Origin: Parasedimentitalea psychrophila
GTDB lineage: Bacteria; Pseudomonadota; Alphaproteobacteria; Rhodobacterales; Rhodobacteraceae
DNA length: 64,000 nucleotides
Direction: 5' to 3'
NCBI RefSeq assembly: GCF_030285785.1
Contig: NZ_CP127247.1
Coordinates: 1,325,501 to 1,389,500, forward strand
In this document: in pieces, positions 7,122 to 14,268 of the stretch
Numbering within the stretch: the stretch's first letter is position 1
Layout of the letters: each line of letters begins with the position of its first letter
Translations under genes and position numbers: made by a program
Notes under the pieces: model-generated
What the model saw: the letters and a program-made list of their open reading frames with translations, nothing else
What the model was told of the DNA's origin: nothing
Databases searched by the model: none

Positions 7122-9112
7122 GCGACCCCTTTGACGACTTCGATGATTTTGACGATCTGAAAACCGCCATGCGCGCCGCCACGCCGACGCCTGATGCGAC
7201 GCGCAAAGCCGACAATATCGCCCTGGCGGAAAAAAACTTTGCCGCCCGCCAAGAAAAGGCTGCGCAGCCCCGTTTCACCTCTGATCACCCGCAAAAGGGT
7301 CTCTTCAGAGGAGTAGTTTCCATGTTCAAAGCCATTTCCACCCGTCAGGCGCTCACCGCCTCAACCGCTCTGGTTGCCGTTGGGCTGTTTGCCTATCTGC
7401 CCAGCCTGCAGCAGGGCCCCGATGGGCTGACCGCTCCCAACCCTGAAGCCGCTGTTGTCGAAAGCCTCGCCGGTTCGCTTGACGGCGACGGGCGCACCCG
7501 GCTGCAAGCCACAGGGGAAGCCGAAGAACTCAGTGTGGCGCCAATGGAGGCCCCGGTTATCGCCGAGCAAGCCGACATGGCTGCGCCTGTGGACACTCTT
7601 GCCGGGCTCTCCTCATCAACCTCTGTCATGGCCAGGCCATCTGCCACAGCCAAAATGGAAGCGCGCTCGCTGCCCAGCCCTCCACCTGGATATGTCGACG
7701 ATACCCAACTGCGGATCGAGGCAGACACCGAGGCCTATCCAGACGCAGAGCCTAATCCGCTGAAAATCACCACTGATGAGCCGGTCTCGACCTTTTCAAT
7801 CGACGTCGACACCGCCTCTTATGCGATCCTGCGCTCCAGCCTCAACACTGGCCGCCTGCCCAGCCCCGAACAGGTACGGATCGAGGAAATGGTGAATTAT
7901 TTCCCCTATGACTACGCCGCTCCCCTCGAAGAAGTGCCGTTTTCAACCCGTGCCACGGTGATCGCCACCCCATGGAACCCGGACACACAATTGGTGCACA
8001 TCGCGCTGCAGGGCGAGAAACCGGCGCTGGACACGCGCCCACCACTAAACCTTGTGTTCCTGATCGATACATCGGGCAGCATGGATGCTCCCAACAAACT
8101 GCCCCTGCTCAAGCAGAGCTTCCAGTTGATGCTGGCCCAGCTGCGCCCCGAGGATAAGGTCGCCATCGTCGCCTATGCCGGTTCCGCCGGTCAGGTGCTC
8201 GACCCGACCCCAGCCAGCGACCGCGCCACCATCCTGGCGGCACTGGATAGGCTGGACGCAGGCGGCGCAACCGCTGGACAAGCCGGGCTGCAACAGGCCT
8301 ATGCCACCGCCGAAGCCATGAGCGAGGACGGTGATGTCAGCCGCATCATTCTGGCCACCGACGGCGATTTCAACGTCGGCATCCATGACCCGGACGCGCT
8401 GAAGGATTTCATCGCCAAGAAACGTGAAACCGGCACCTATCTGTCGGTGCTGGGCTTTGGACGCGGCAATCTGGATGACGCCACCATGCAGGCGCTGGCG
8501 CAGACCGGCAACGGTCAGGCGGCCTATATCGACACCCTCTCCGAGGCGCAGAAAACGCTGGTGGATCAGCTCAGCGGCGCCTTGTTCCCGATTGCCAATG
8601 ACGTCAAGATCCAGGTCGAGTTCAACCCCGCCCAGATCGCCGAATACCGGCTGATCGGCTATGAAACCCGCGCCCTGAACCGCGAGGATTTCAACAACGA
8701 CCGGGTCGACGCCGGCGAAATCGGCGCTGGCCATTCGGTGACCGCGATCTATGAGATCACCCCGGTTGGCAGCCCGGCCCGGCTGAGTGACCCGCTGCGC
8801 TATCAAGCCGCGGAAGAGACCGCGACCAGCGCAGAGTACGGTTTCCTGCGGCTGCGCTACAAACGCCCCGGCGAGCACACCAGCAACCTGATCGAAACCC
8901 CGATCCTGCCCGGCGGCGAGGCCACCCCGGACATGGTATTCGCCAGTGCCATTGCCGGCTTTGGCCAGCTGCTGCAGAACAGCCCTTACTTGGGCAACTG
9001 GTCCTACGCTCAGGCGATTGACCTGGCCAATGGTGCCAAAGGCGATGATGCTTTCGGCTACCGCGCTCAGGCGGTGCAACTGATGCGGCTGGCACAGAGT
9101 CTCAGCCAATAG
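7118..9112 (+). CDS. Membrane-anchored von Willebrand factor A protein, YfbK-type
   Basis: The protein has 664 aa. An acidic DDF repeat begins it (residues 5-13), then about 65 cytoplasmic residues, one transmembrane segment (about 78-95), a variable linker, a YfbK-type N-terminal domain (TFSIDVDTASYAILRSSLN), a vWA domain with MIDAS DTSGS near 316, and a C-terminal YfbK-like domain. ATG 7118 follows GGAGG and overlaps the sigma stop. The topology places the vWA domain in the periplasm. Position after an ECF gene and a short cytosolic N-terminus suggest a fused anti-sigma and sensor role, but the N-terminus shows no recognisable anti-sigma fold (inference). Confidence 0.85.
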   Translation: MSDPFDDFDDFDDLKTAMRAATPTPDATRKADNIALAEKNFAARQEKAAQPRFTSDHPQKGLFRGVVSMFKAISTRQALTASTALVAVGLFAYLPSLQQGPDGLTAPNPEAAVVESLAGSLDGDGRTRLQATGEAEELSVAPMEAPVIAEQADMAAPVDTLAGLSSSTSVMARPSATAKMEARSLPSPPPGYVDDTQLRIEADTEAYPDAEPNPLKITTDEPVSTFSIDVDTASYAILRSSLNTGRLPSPEQVRIEEMVNYFPYDYAAPLEEVPFSTRATVIATPWNPDTQLVHIALQGEKPALDTRPPLNLVFLIDTSGSMDAPNKLPLLKQSFQLMLAQLRPEDKVAIVAYAGSAGQVLDPTPASDRATILAALDRLDAGGATAGQAGLQQAYATAEAMSEDGDVSRIILATDGDFNVGIHDPDALKDFIAKKRETGTYLSVLGFGRGNLDDATMQALAQTGNGQAAYIDTLSEAQKTLVDQLSGALFPIANDVKIQVEFNPAQIAEYRLIGYETRALNREDFNNDRVDAGEIGAGHSVTAIYEITPVGSPARLSDPLRYQAAEETATSAEYGFLRLRYKRPGEHTSNLIETPILPGGEATPDMVFASAIAGFGQLLQNSPYLGNWSYAQAIDLANGAKGDDAFGYRAQAVQLMRLAQSLSQ

Positions 9113-9437
9113 GGGGAGGCAGCCGGTCAGCCGCCCGAACCCTAGCAGCCCGAGCCCTGACAACGAGAAATCCCCTTGGTGGGCAACCAAGGGGATCCAG
9201 GCCGGGTTAACGAGGGAAATATGTTGACCCGGTCCTCACACGATCTCTGGCAGAAGATCGATCCGGAGCGTTTCCAGTTCACAGTGTATCAATTTTCACG
9301 ACCTCGCGCCACCGCATTTGATCACAGCCTTTTGCCACCGCATTTGACCACCGCATTTGAACACTGGCTCGAACGGGAAAACGGAGATTTAGATCCCCCA
9401 ACAGCCGGGCGTGTTGGGGGGGCATGTTGGCAACGCG
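9113..9437. other. Gene-free stretch with two hairpins and tandem 13-mers
   Basis: No coding region is supported in these 325 bases. An 11-bp perfect stem with a 5-nt loop lies at 9170-9196 (ATCCCCTTGGT and its complement). It may end the vWA transcript, although no T-run follows. A 9-bp stem (CCCCCAACA/TGTTGGGGG) at 9395-9420 lies just past the hsp20 stop and may end that gene. Tandem 13-mers lie at 9310-9361. Confidence 0.55.
9310..9361. repeat. Four tandem 13-bp units
   Basis: CACCGCATTTGA plus one base occurs at 9310, 9336 and 9349. A degenerate unit (CACAGCCTTTTGC) fills 9323-9335, so the array is four contiguous 13-mers. It is intergenic, between the convergent vWA and hsp20 genes. Confidence 0.7.
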
Positions 9438-9902
9438 TTAGTTGACGGTTTGTGCCTCTACCAGATTGGCTTTAGCGCTCATGGAGGAGATCTCAATGCG
9501 CCGGGGCTTCAGGGCCTCGGGCACTTCGCGTTGCAATTCGATGTGCAACATTCCATCCGCATGGCTGGCCCCTGTCACCCGAACATGATCGGCCAGGGTA
9601 AAGCGCCGCTCAAAGGCGCGGGTGGCAATGCCGCGGTGCAGATAACTGCGTTCGCTCTCGTCAGGGGCTTTCTTGGCGGTGACAATCAACCGGTTTTCCT
9701 TGACTTCCACATTCAGGTCCGCCGCGGAAAACCCGGCCACGGCAATTGAGATACGATAGGCCTCACCTTCGGTTTTTTCGATGTTGTAGGGTGGGTAACT
9801 GGGCTGCGTCCCATCTGCGCTTAGCGCCCGGTCCATCAGATCCGCGATCTGGTCAAAACCAATAGAAGCCCGGTGCAGCGGGGCAAAATCAAAACTACGC
9901 AT
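9438..9902 (-). CDS. Small heat-shock protein, Hsp20/IbpA family
   Basis: This ATP-independent holdase has 154 aa, with an alpha-crystallin domain over about residues 38-135. It shows the Hsp20 landmarks PPYNIEKTEGEAYRISIAVAGF, the G-x-L turn motif GMLHIELQREVPE and a C-terminal I-x-I anchor (IEI, in RRIEIS). Such proteins form oligomers that bind unfolding proteins. The 5' UTR is about 90 nt and contains a hairpin that would hide the ribosome site. A heat-shock type promoter lies further up, so both transcriptional and translational heat control are likely. Confidence 0.93.
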   Translation of the reverse strand: MRSFDFAPLHRASIGFDQIADLMDRALSADGTQPSYPPYNIEKTEGEAYRISIAVAGFSAADLNVEVKENRLIVTAKKAPDESERSYLHRGIATRAFERRFTLADHVRVTGASHADGMLHIELQREVPEALKPRRIEISSMSAKANLVEAQTVN

Positions 9903-9906
9903 AAAT

Positions 9907-9956
9907 TATCCTCATTCAGAGCGATATAGGGTGCGCCTTCCCGTAGTGGGACAGGC
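9907..9956 (-). promoter_or_regulatory. ROSE-like RNA thermometer in the hsp20 5' UTR
   Basis: On the transcript, UAUCGCUC pairs with GAGGAUA around a 5-nt loop (9907-9926), giving 7 bp with one bulged G. The 3' strand contains the AGGA ribosome site, 6 nt before the ATG. The UCGCU with unpaired G opposite AGGA is the hallmark of ROSE thermometers (UYGCU). A second hairpin (GCCTGTCCC/GGGAAGGC, one bulge) precedes it at 9935-9956. Folding was done by eye. Confidence 0.7.
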
Positions 9957-9999
9957 ATCTCATCACCGGACCCCATCAGAGGCGATCCGGATGACACTG

Positions 10000-10027
10000 A
10001 GATAATTACCCAATTGCGCCTTTCAAG
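10000..10027 (-). promoter_or_regulatory. Probable RpoH (sigma-32) promoter of hsp20
   Basis: Reading the minus strand: CTTGAAA (10027-10021), then ATTATCT (10006-10000), with exactly 17 nt between CTTG and ATTATCT. This fits the alphaproteobacterial RpoH pattern CTTG-N17/18-CYTATNT except for the first base of the -10. It lies about 95 nt upstream of the hsp20 start, just past the protease stop. Confidence 0.65.
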
Positions 10028-10033
10028 AGGGCC

Positions 10034-10852
10034 TCAGCCGCCGGGCCGGATGAATTTTGCACCGCTCACCCCATTGCCGCCGCCAACCCGTACCCGCTTG
10101 ATCCGCCGGTCCACCGCCGCCACTGGATTACGTCGCAGTTGCGCCTTCAACTCGGCCACCCGATCCGCCAGCTGCATGCCAAAAGCCACTTTGCGGCCCT
10201 GATAGATGCCGCCGCTTGAGACCACCGACAAGATCCGGCCGCGGCCGCCAACTTGTGAGAAGACCGGCGCACCGGAGGAGCCGAAGGTCACGTTGCAATC
10301 AATCATCATCACCTGCTGAAACTCTGCCATCAGGGTGCAGCTTCGCTGCCGCGACGGGACCTCCGCACGACCCATGCCATAAGAGGTGACAGAAATTTCG
10401 TCGCCGTAGTTGCGACCTGAATGCAGCACAAAAGGATCCGCCTCAAAGCTGCTGATCGGGTTCTCAAGCCGGATCAGCGCCACATCATGGATGACATTTT
10501 CAGCATCGGGACCACGTTCGGGGCGGTACCCCGGATGGGCCGCAATCTGCAGCGCCTGGCGTTCTGCGATGGCCCTGCCATCCTGCAATCCGGCCCGGAA
10601 CTGAATCTGGCTCACGGCGCGCAATTGCCCGTCTCTGTCATAAACGCAATGGGCTGCGGTGAGCACCAGATCCGGCGCAATCAGGGTGCCGCTGCAAAAC
10701 CCTTTTCCGGCAAAATCCAGCCGCCCCACGGCCTCCCAGCCAAGAAGATCCTCGCGGTCGGAAAGCTGGCGCAGGCTGGTACTTTCCGCCAGCGCGGCCC
10801 CGGTCAAAGCCATCGCAGCACAGGCAGCAAGAGCCTTCAGAAGCGCGCTCAT
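10034..10852 (-). CDS. Secreted trypsin-like serine protease (second of a tandem pair)
   Basis: This 272-aa protein carries a Sec signal peptide (about residues 1-22, ending ALA). Chymotrypsin-fold triad: His68 in TAAHC, Asp123 in HDVALIRL and Ser193 in GSSGAP. The GAP in place of GGP around the serine is common in bacterial glutamyl-endopeptidase-like enzymes. The C-terminus carries a basic tail and ends with GAKFIRPGG. Its start overlaps the stop of its paralogue by 4 nt. Likely periplasmic or secreted; target unknown. Confidence 0.88.
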   Translation of the reverse strand: MSALLKALAACAAMALTGAALAESTSLRQLSDREDLLGWEAVGRLDFAGKGFCSGTLIAPDLVLTAAHCVYDRDGQLRAVSQIQFRAGLQDGRAIAERQALQIAAHPGYRPERGPDAENVIHDVALIRLENPISSFEADPFVLHSGRNYGDEISVTSYGMGRAEVPSRQRSCTLMAEFQQVMMIDCNVTFGSSGAPVFSQVGGRGRILSVVSSGGIYQGRKVAFGMQLADRVAELKAQLRRNPVAAVDRRIKRVRVGGGNGVSGAKFIRPGG

Positions 10853-11658
10853 TGCTGGATGAACTTTGCGCCGGTGCTATTGCGCCCTTCGCCGACTTTC
10901 ACCCGGCCCACTCCGGGCGGCAACCGGCTGCCGATCTGCACGTCGCTCAACTGTACCCGCAGCAGATCCAGCTCCTCAGCCAGCGCCGAGCCAAGCGACA
11001 CCTGTTCGCCGTCGACCTCGGCCTTGGCTGAGACCACCGAAACGATCCGCGGCACCCCGCCGTCAAAGGAAAACACTGGCGCACCGGAAGAGCCGAAATC
11101 AACGTCGCAGGACATCACCAGCACCCCTTGCTGGCGGGCCATCACCGCGCAGACTTCCTGCAGCGAAGGCGCCTCAGCGCGGTCATAGGCATAAGAAACC
11201 ACACCGATGCGGGCGCCCTTGCCGGGCCGAACATCTGTTTCAAACGGGGTGACCGTGGTATTGCGGATGGGATGCTGCAATTGCAGCAGGGCGATATCAT
11301 TGCGCACTCGCTCGGTGGAAACCTGACCGGCATAGGTATAATCCGGATGCACCACAGCCCGGCGCACCCAGCGATAGGCCGAGGCACGCCCATTGCGCCA
11401 ACCGGCCAGAAACTCGATGGTTTCCGGCCGCAGCTGGGCCTTGGTCCGGCTATCAAACAGGCAATGGGCCGCAGTCAGCACCAGATCAGGGGCGATCAGC
11501 GCACCGGTACAAAACCCCTCTCCGTTGACATCAAGACGGCCCACAGCCTGCCATTGCCGCCCCGCATCGGTGGTGTCCATCCGCAACAACCGGCTGTCCT
11601 GTGCGGCGGCCACCAAAGGCGCCAGCGCCATCAAACATACCATCACCAATTGTCGCAA
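10849..11658 (-). CDS. Secreted trypsin-like serine protease (first of a tandem pair)
   Basis: This 269-aa paralogue of the next gene has a signal peptide (about residues 1-19), His65 in TAAHC, Asp121 in RNDIALLQL and Ser191 in GSSGAP. It shares blocks with the second protease (AVGRLD, GFCxGxLIAPDLVLTAAHC, FGSSGAPVFS) and a C-terminal tail ending GAKFIQQ. The two are likely an old tandem duplication kept as a translationally coupled pair. Neither retains a long propeptide, so they may be made active or be activated by signal peptide removal. Confidence 0.88.
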   Translation of the reverse strand: MRQLVMVCLMALAPLVAAAQDSRLLRMDTTDAGRQWQAVGRLDVNGEGFCTGALIAPDLVLTAAHCLFDSRTKAQLRPETIEFLAGWRNGRASAYRWVRRAVVHPDYTYAGQVSTERVRNDIALLQLQHPIRNTTVTPFETDVRPGKGARIGVVSYAYDRAEAPSLQEVCAVMARQQGVLVMSCDVDFGSSGAPVFSFDGGVPRIVSVVSAKAEVDGEQVSLGSALAEELDLLRVQLSDVQIGSRLPPGVGRVKVGEGRNSTGAKFIQQ

Positions 11659-11746
11659 AAACTCACCTCCAACACTCTGTGAAACGCAGACTAGAGACGC
11701 CTCACGGCAAAATTACGGCAAAGCCCGCATGAGTACAGGTGATTCC

Positions 11747-11772
11747 TGCATATGTGACCTGCATATGTGACC
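11747..11772. repeat. Perfect tandem 13-bp duplication
   Basis: TGCATATGTGACC occurs twice head to tail at 11747 and 11760, in the 123-bp gap between glcF and the first protease gene. The position, about 90 bp before the protease start, would suit an operator of the protease pair. Confidence 0.65.
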
Positions 11773-11781
11773 GATGCTGCA

Positions 11782-13104
11782 TCAGCGCAGCCGTGGAATT
11801 TGTGGCGCGCGCTTGCCCGGTTGCGTCAGGGCTGGCGGCTGCGGCCCGCCGGTTGCCCAGTCCAGCAACTCAACCGTATGCATAATCGGCAGCTCTGTCC
11901 CAGAGCCGATCTGCATCATGCAGCCGATATTGCCCGCCGCGATTAGATCCGGCTTTCTGGCCTCCAGCGTCTTGATCTTGCGCGCCTTCAACTGCCCCGA
12001 GATCTCGGGCTGCAGTAAATTATAGGTGCCGGCCGAGCCACAACACAGATGACTGTCTGTCGGCTCCACCACCTTGAACCCGGCCCGTTTCAACAGCGTC
12101 TTGGGATATGTCTTGATCTGCTGGCCATGCTGCAGTGAACAGGCGGCGTGATAGGCAACCGTCAACCCCTTGTCCGCGCCCAGTGGCAGGTCCAGCTGCA
12201 TCAGCAACTCCGACACATCCATCGCCCGCTCCGACACCCGCGCCGCATCTGCCGCCAGCGGGTCGTTGCGGAACATATGGCCGTAATCCTTGACCGTGGT
12301 GCCACAACCGCTGGTATTGATGACAATCGCATCCAGCCCCTTGCCATCCATTTCCGCCACCCAGGCGTGAATGTTTTTGGCTGCCGTCGCGTGGCTCTCA
12401 TCCTCGCGTCCCATGTGATGGGTCAAGGCCCCGCAGCAGCCCGCCCCCTCGGCCACAACCACCTCGCAGCCCAGCCGCGTCAGCAGCCGGATGGTGGCGT
12501 CGTTGATATCGGTGTTCAGCGCCTTCTGGGCGCAACCAGTCATCAGCGCCACCCGTTTCTTGCGCGGCTCAGTGGCAGCAAAACTCTGCGGATCATCATT
12601 GCGACTGACCGGAGGGATCTGCCTCGGCGCCATCTCCAGCATCGCCTTCAGCCGTGGGTCCGGCATCAGGCCACGCAACGGCCGGGCCAGCTTGGCGCCA
12701 TACAACGCCAGTCGAAACCGCCCCGGATAAGGCAGGATCCGCGCCAGGATCCAGCGCAGGGCGCGATCACTGAAGGGCCGCTTATAATGGGTCTCAATAT
12801 AGGCGCGCGCATGATCCACCAGATGCATGTAATGCACGCCACTGGGACAGGTGGTCATACAGGCCAGACAGGACAGGCAGCGATCAATATGCTTGACCGT
12901 TTTCTCGTCCGGAACCCGGTTGTTCTCCAGCATATCCTTGATCAGATAGACCCTACCGCGCGGGCTATCCAGCTCATCTCCCAACACCTGATAGGTCGGA
13001 CAGGTGGCGGTGCAAAAGCCGCAATGCACACAGGACCGCAGGATTTCATTTGAGCGCGCAATCGCCGGATCACGCAGTTGGTCTTTGGTAAATGTCGTTT
13101 GCAT
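11782..13104 (-). CDS. glcF: Glycolate oxidase iron-sulfur subunit
   Basis: GlcF passes electrons from the flavin subunits GlcD/GlcE to the quinone pool during glycolate to glyoxylate oxidation at the inner face of the membrane. The 440-aa protein has two 4Fe-4S motifs (CVHCGFCTATCP near 25-36 and CLSCLACMTTCP near 76-87), then two CCG-type cysteine-rich domains (AGCCGALTHH; HLCCGSAGTYNL). It starts 4 nt after the glcE stop. A Pro-rich C-terminal tail of about 20 residues is slightly longer than usual. Confidence 0.94.
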   Translation of the reverse strand: MQTTFTKDQLRDPAIARSNEILRSCVHCGFCTATCPTYQVLGDELDSPRGRVYLIKDMLENNRVPDEKTVKHIDRCLSCLACMTTCPSGVHYMHLVDHARAYIETHYKRPFSDRALRWILARILPYPGRFRLALYGAKLARPLRGLMPDPRLKAMLEMAPRQIPPVSRNDDPQSFAATEPRKKRVALMTGCAQKALNTDINDATIRLLTRLGCEVVVAEGAGCCGALTHHMGREDESHATAAKNIHAWVAEMDGKGLDAIVINTSGCGTTVKDYGHMFRNDPLAADAARVSERAMDVSELLMQLDLPLGADKGLTVAYHAACSLQHGQQIKTYPKTLLKRAGFKVVEPTDSHLCCGSAGTYNLLQPEISGQLKARKIKTLEARKPDLIAAGNIGCMMQIGSGTELPIMHTVELLDWATGGPQPPALTQPGKRAPQIPRLR

Positions 13105-13108
13105 GGCT

Positions 13109-14209
13109 CTATCCCATCAACCCCGGATTAAGGATCCCTCTAGGATCAAACTTGGCCCGCAACCCTGCGGAAATCGCCGCCAGTGGTGCAGGCTGCGGCT
13201 GAAACTGCCGCAACCGTGCCCGCGTCTCAGCGCTACCGCGCACCAGTGTCGCATGTCCCGGCACAGCCATCCGCGCCCGCAGGTCGGTGTCCTTTGCAAC
13301 CAAGGCCCAGACCAGCCCACCGCCCCAGTCAAACTGAAGCGCCTCTGCCTGCAGCTGATCCGCCAGCGCCACCGCATCGGAGGGCTTGACCGAGATCCGC
13401 CAGACATCCCCTTCGCGCCCGTGAAACGCCGCGACATCGCAAATGCCACGCCACAATTCGGCACTGCCGTCCACTTGCTCTGCGCTGCCAAACCGCGCCA
13501 GTTCACTACTCAGCCGATCGGCCCGATAGCCAACCGAGCCGGCAAATCCTTCGACCCGGATATGGGCACTGCGGATGTCAGGATCATAGGCTACTCCACT
13601 CACATCATAGGGTGATCCCAGCGCCGCTGACATCACCCGGACCGCCACCGCCAGATCGACATCGGCAATACGCACAGTCGCTTGCGCCTCGGGGATTGGC
13701 AGCACCTTAAAGGACACTTCGCTCAACACCCCCAGGGTGCCATGCGCCCCGGCCATCAGCTTGACCAGATCATAGCCAGTGACATTCTTCATCACCCGAC
13801 CGCCATTCTTGACCACCTGCCCGGTGCCATCGACAAACCGCACCCCCAACAGGAAATCCCGCGCCGCGCCACATTGAATGCGCCGGGGTCCCGAGACATT
13901 GGCCGCGAACACCCCCCCAATCGTCGGCTCGCCACCGGTTGCCAGCAAGCCGCGATGGTCCATCGGCTCAAACGCCAGCCGCTGGCCGCTCTGCGCCAAC
14001 AGGGCCTCAATCTCACGAACCGGCGTTCCCGCCCGCGCCACCAGCGTCAAGGCGCCCGGCTCATACAGCTCAACCCCTGTCAAACCACGGGTGCTCAGCG
14101 TCTCGCCTGCCACTTCAAACCCACGGGTGCCGCCGCCACATACAGCCAGCGGCGCCGCAGCCCCGGCAACAAACTCGATCAATTCAGCTTCTGTCTCAGG
14201 TGTCATCAT
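13109..14209 (-). CDS. glcE: Glycolate oxidase FAD-binding subunit
   Basis: The protein has 366 aa from ATG 14209 (MMTPETEAEL; 14206 is equally possible); the 46 codons upstream are leader. It is an FAD_binding_4-type half-flavoprotein with GGGTRGFEV, TIGGVFAANVSGPRR near 90 and MKNVTGYDLVKLMAGAHGTLG near 130, as in GlcE. It works with GlcD and GlcF. The start has only a weak AAGAAG ribosome site, and a hairpin (14250-14264) lies between glcD and glcE, which may lower glcE translation. Confidence 0.92.
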   Translation of the reverse strand: MMTPETEAELIEFVAGAAAPLAVCGGGTRGFEVAGETLSTRGLTGVELYEPGALTLVARAGTPVREIEALLAQSGQRLAFEPMDHRGLLATGGEPTIGGVFAANVSGPRRIQCGAARDFLLGVRFVDGTGQVVKNGGRVMKNVTGYDLVKLMAGAHGTLGVLSEVSFKVLPIPEAQATVRIADVDLAVAVRVMSAALGSPYDVSGVAYDPDIRSAHIRVEGFAGSVGYRADRLSSELARFGSAEQVDGSAELWRGICDVAAFHGREGDVWRISVKPSDAVALADQLQAEALQFDWGGGLVWALVAKDTDLRARMAVPGHATLVRGSAETRARLRQFQPQPAPLAAISAGLRAKFDPRGILNPGLMG

Positions 14210-14210
14210 C

Positions 14211-14264
14211 TTCTTCTTGTTCCAAATACCTCGGGGGAGTCCGCAGGACGGGGGCAGCGCCCCC
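14211..14264. repeat. Dispersed motif copy and GC hairpin between glcD and glcE
   Basis: A copy of the dispersed TTCTTnTTG...AAATACCTC motif (14211-14232) is followed by a perfect GGGGGC-AGC-GCCCCC hairpin (14250-14264). It fills the 59-nt gap inside the glc operon and resembles a REP-like element. Confidence 0.55.
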
Positions 14265-14268
14265 ACTG

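Noticed and set aside
8045-9190. 381-codon minus-strand open frame
   Set aside because: It is antisense to the vWA gene, with low-complexity composition and no family features.
6434-9361. CRISPR array from the regular repeats
   Set aside because: The repeats are 13-15 bp with 0-7 bp spacers and three or four copies, and no cas genes are present.
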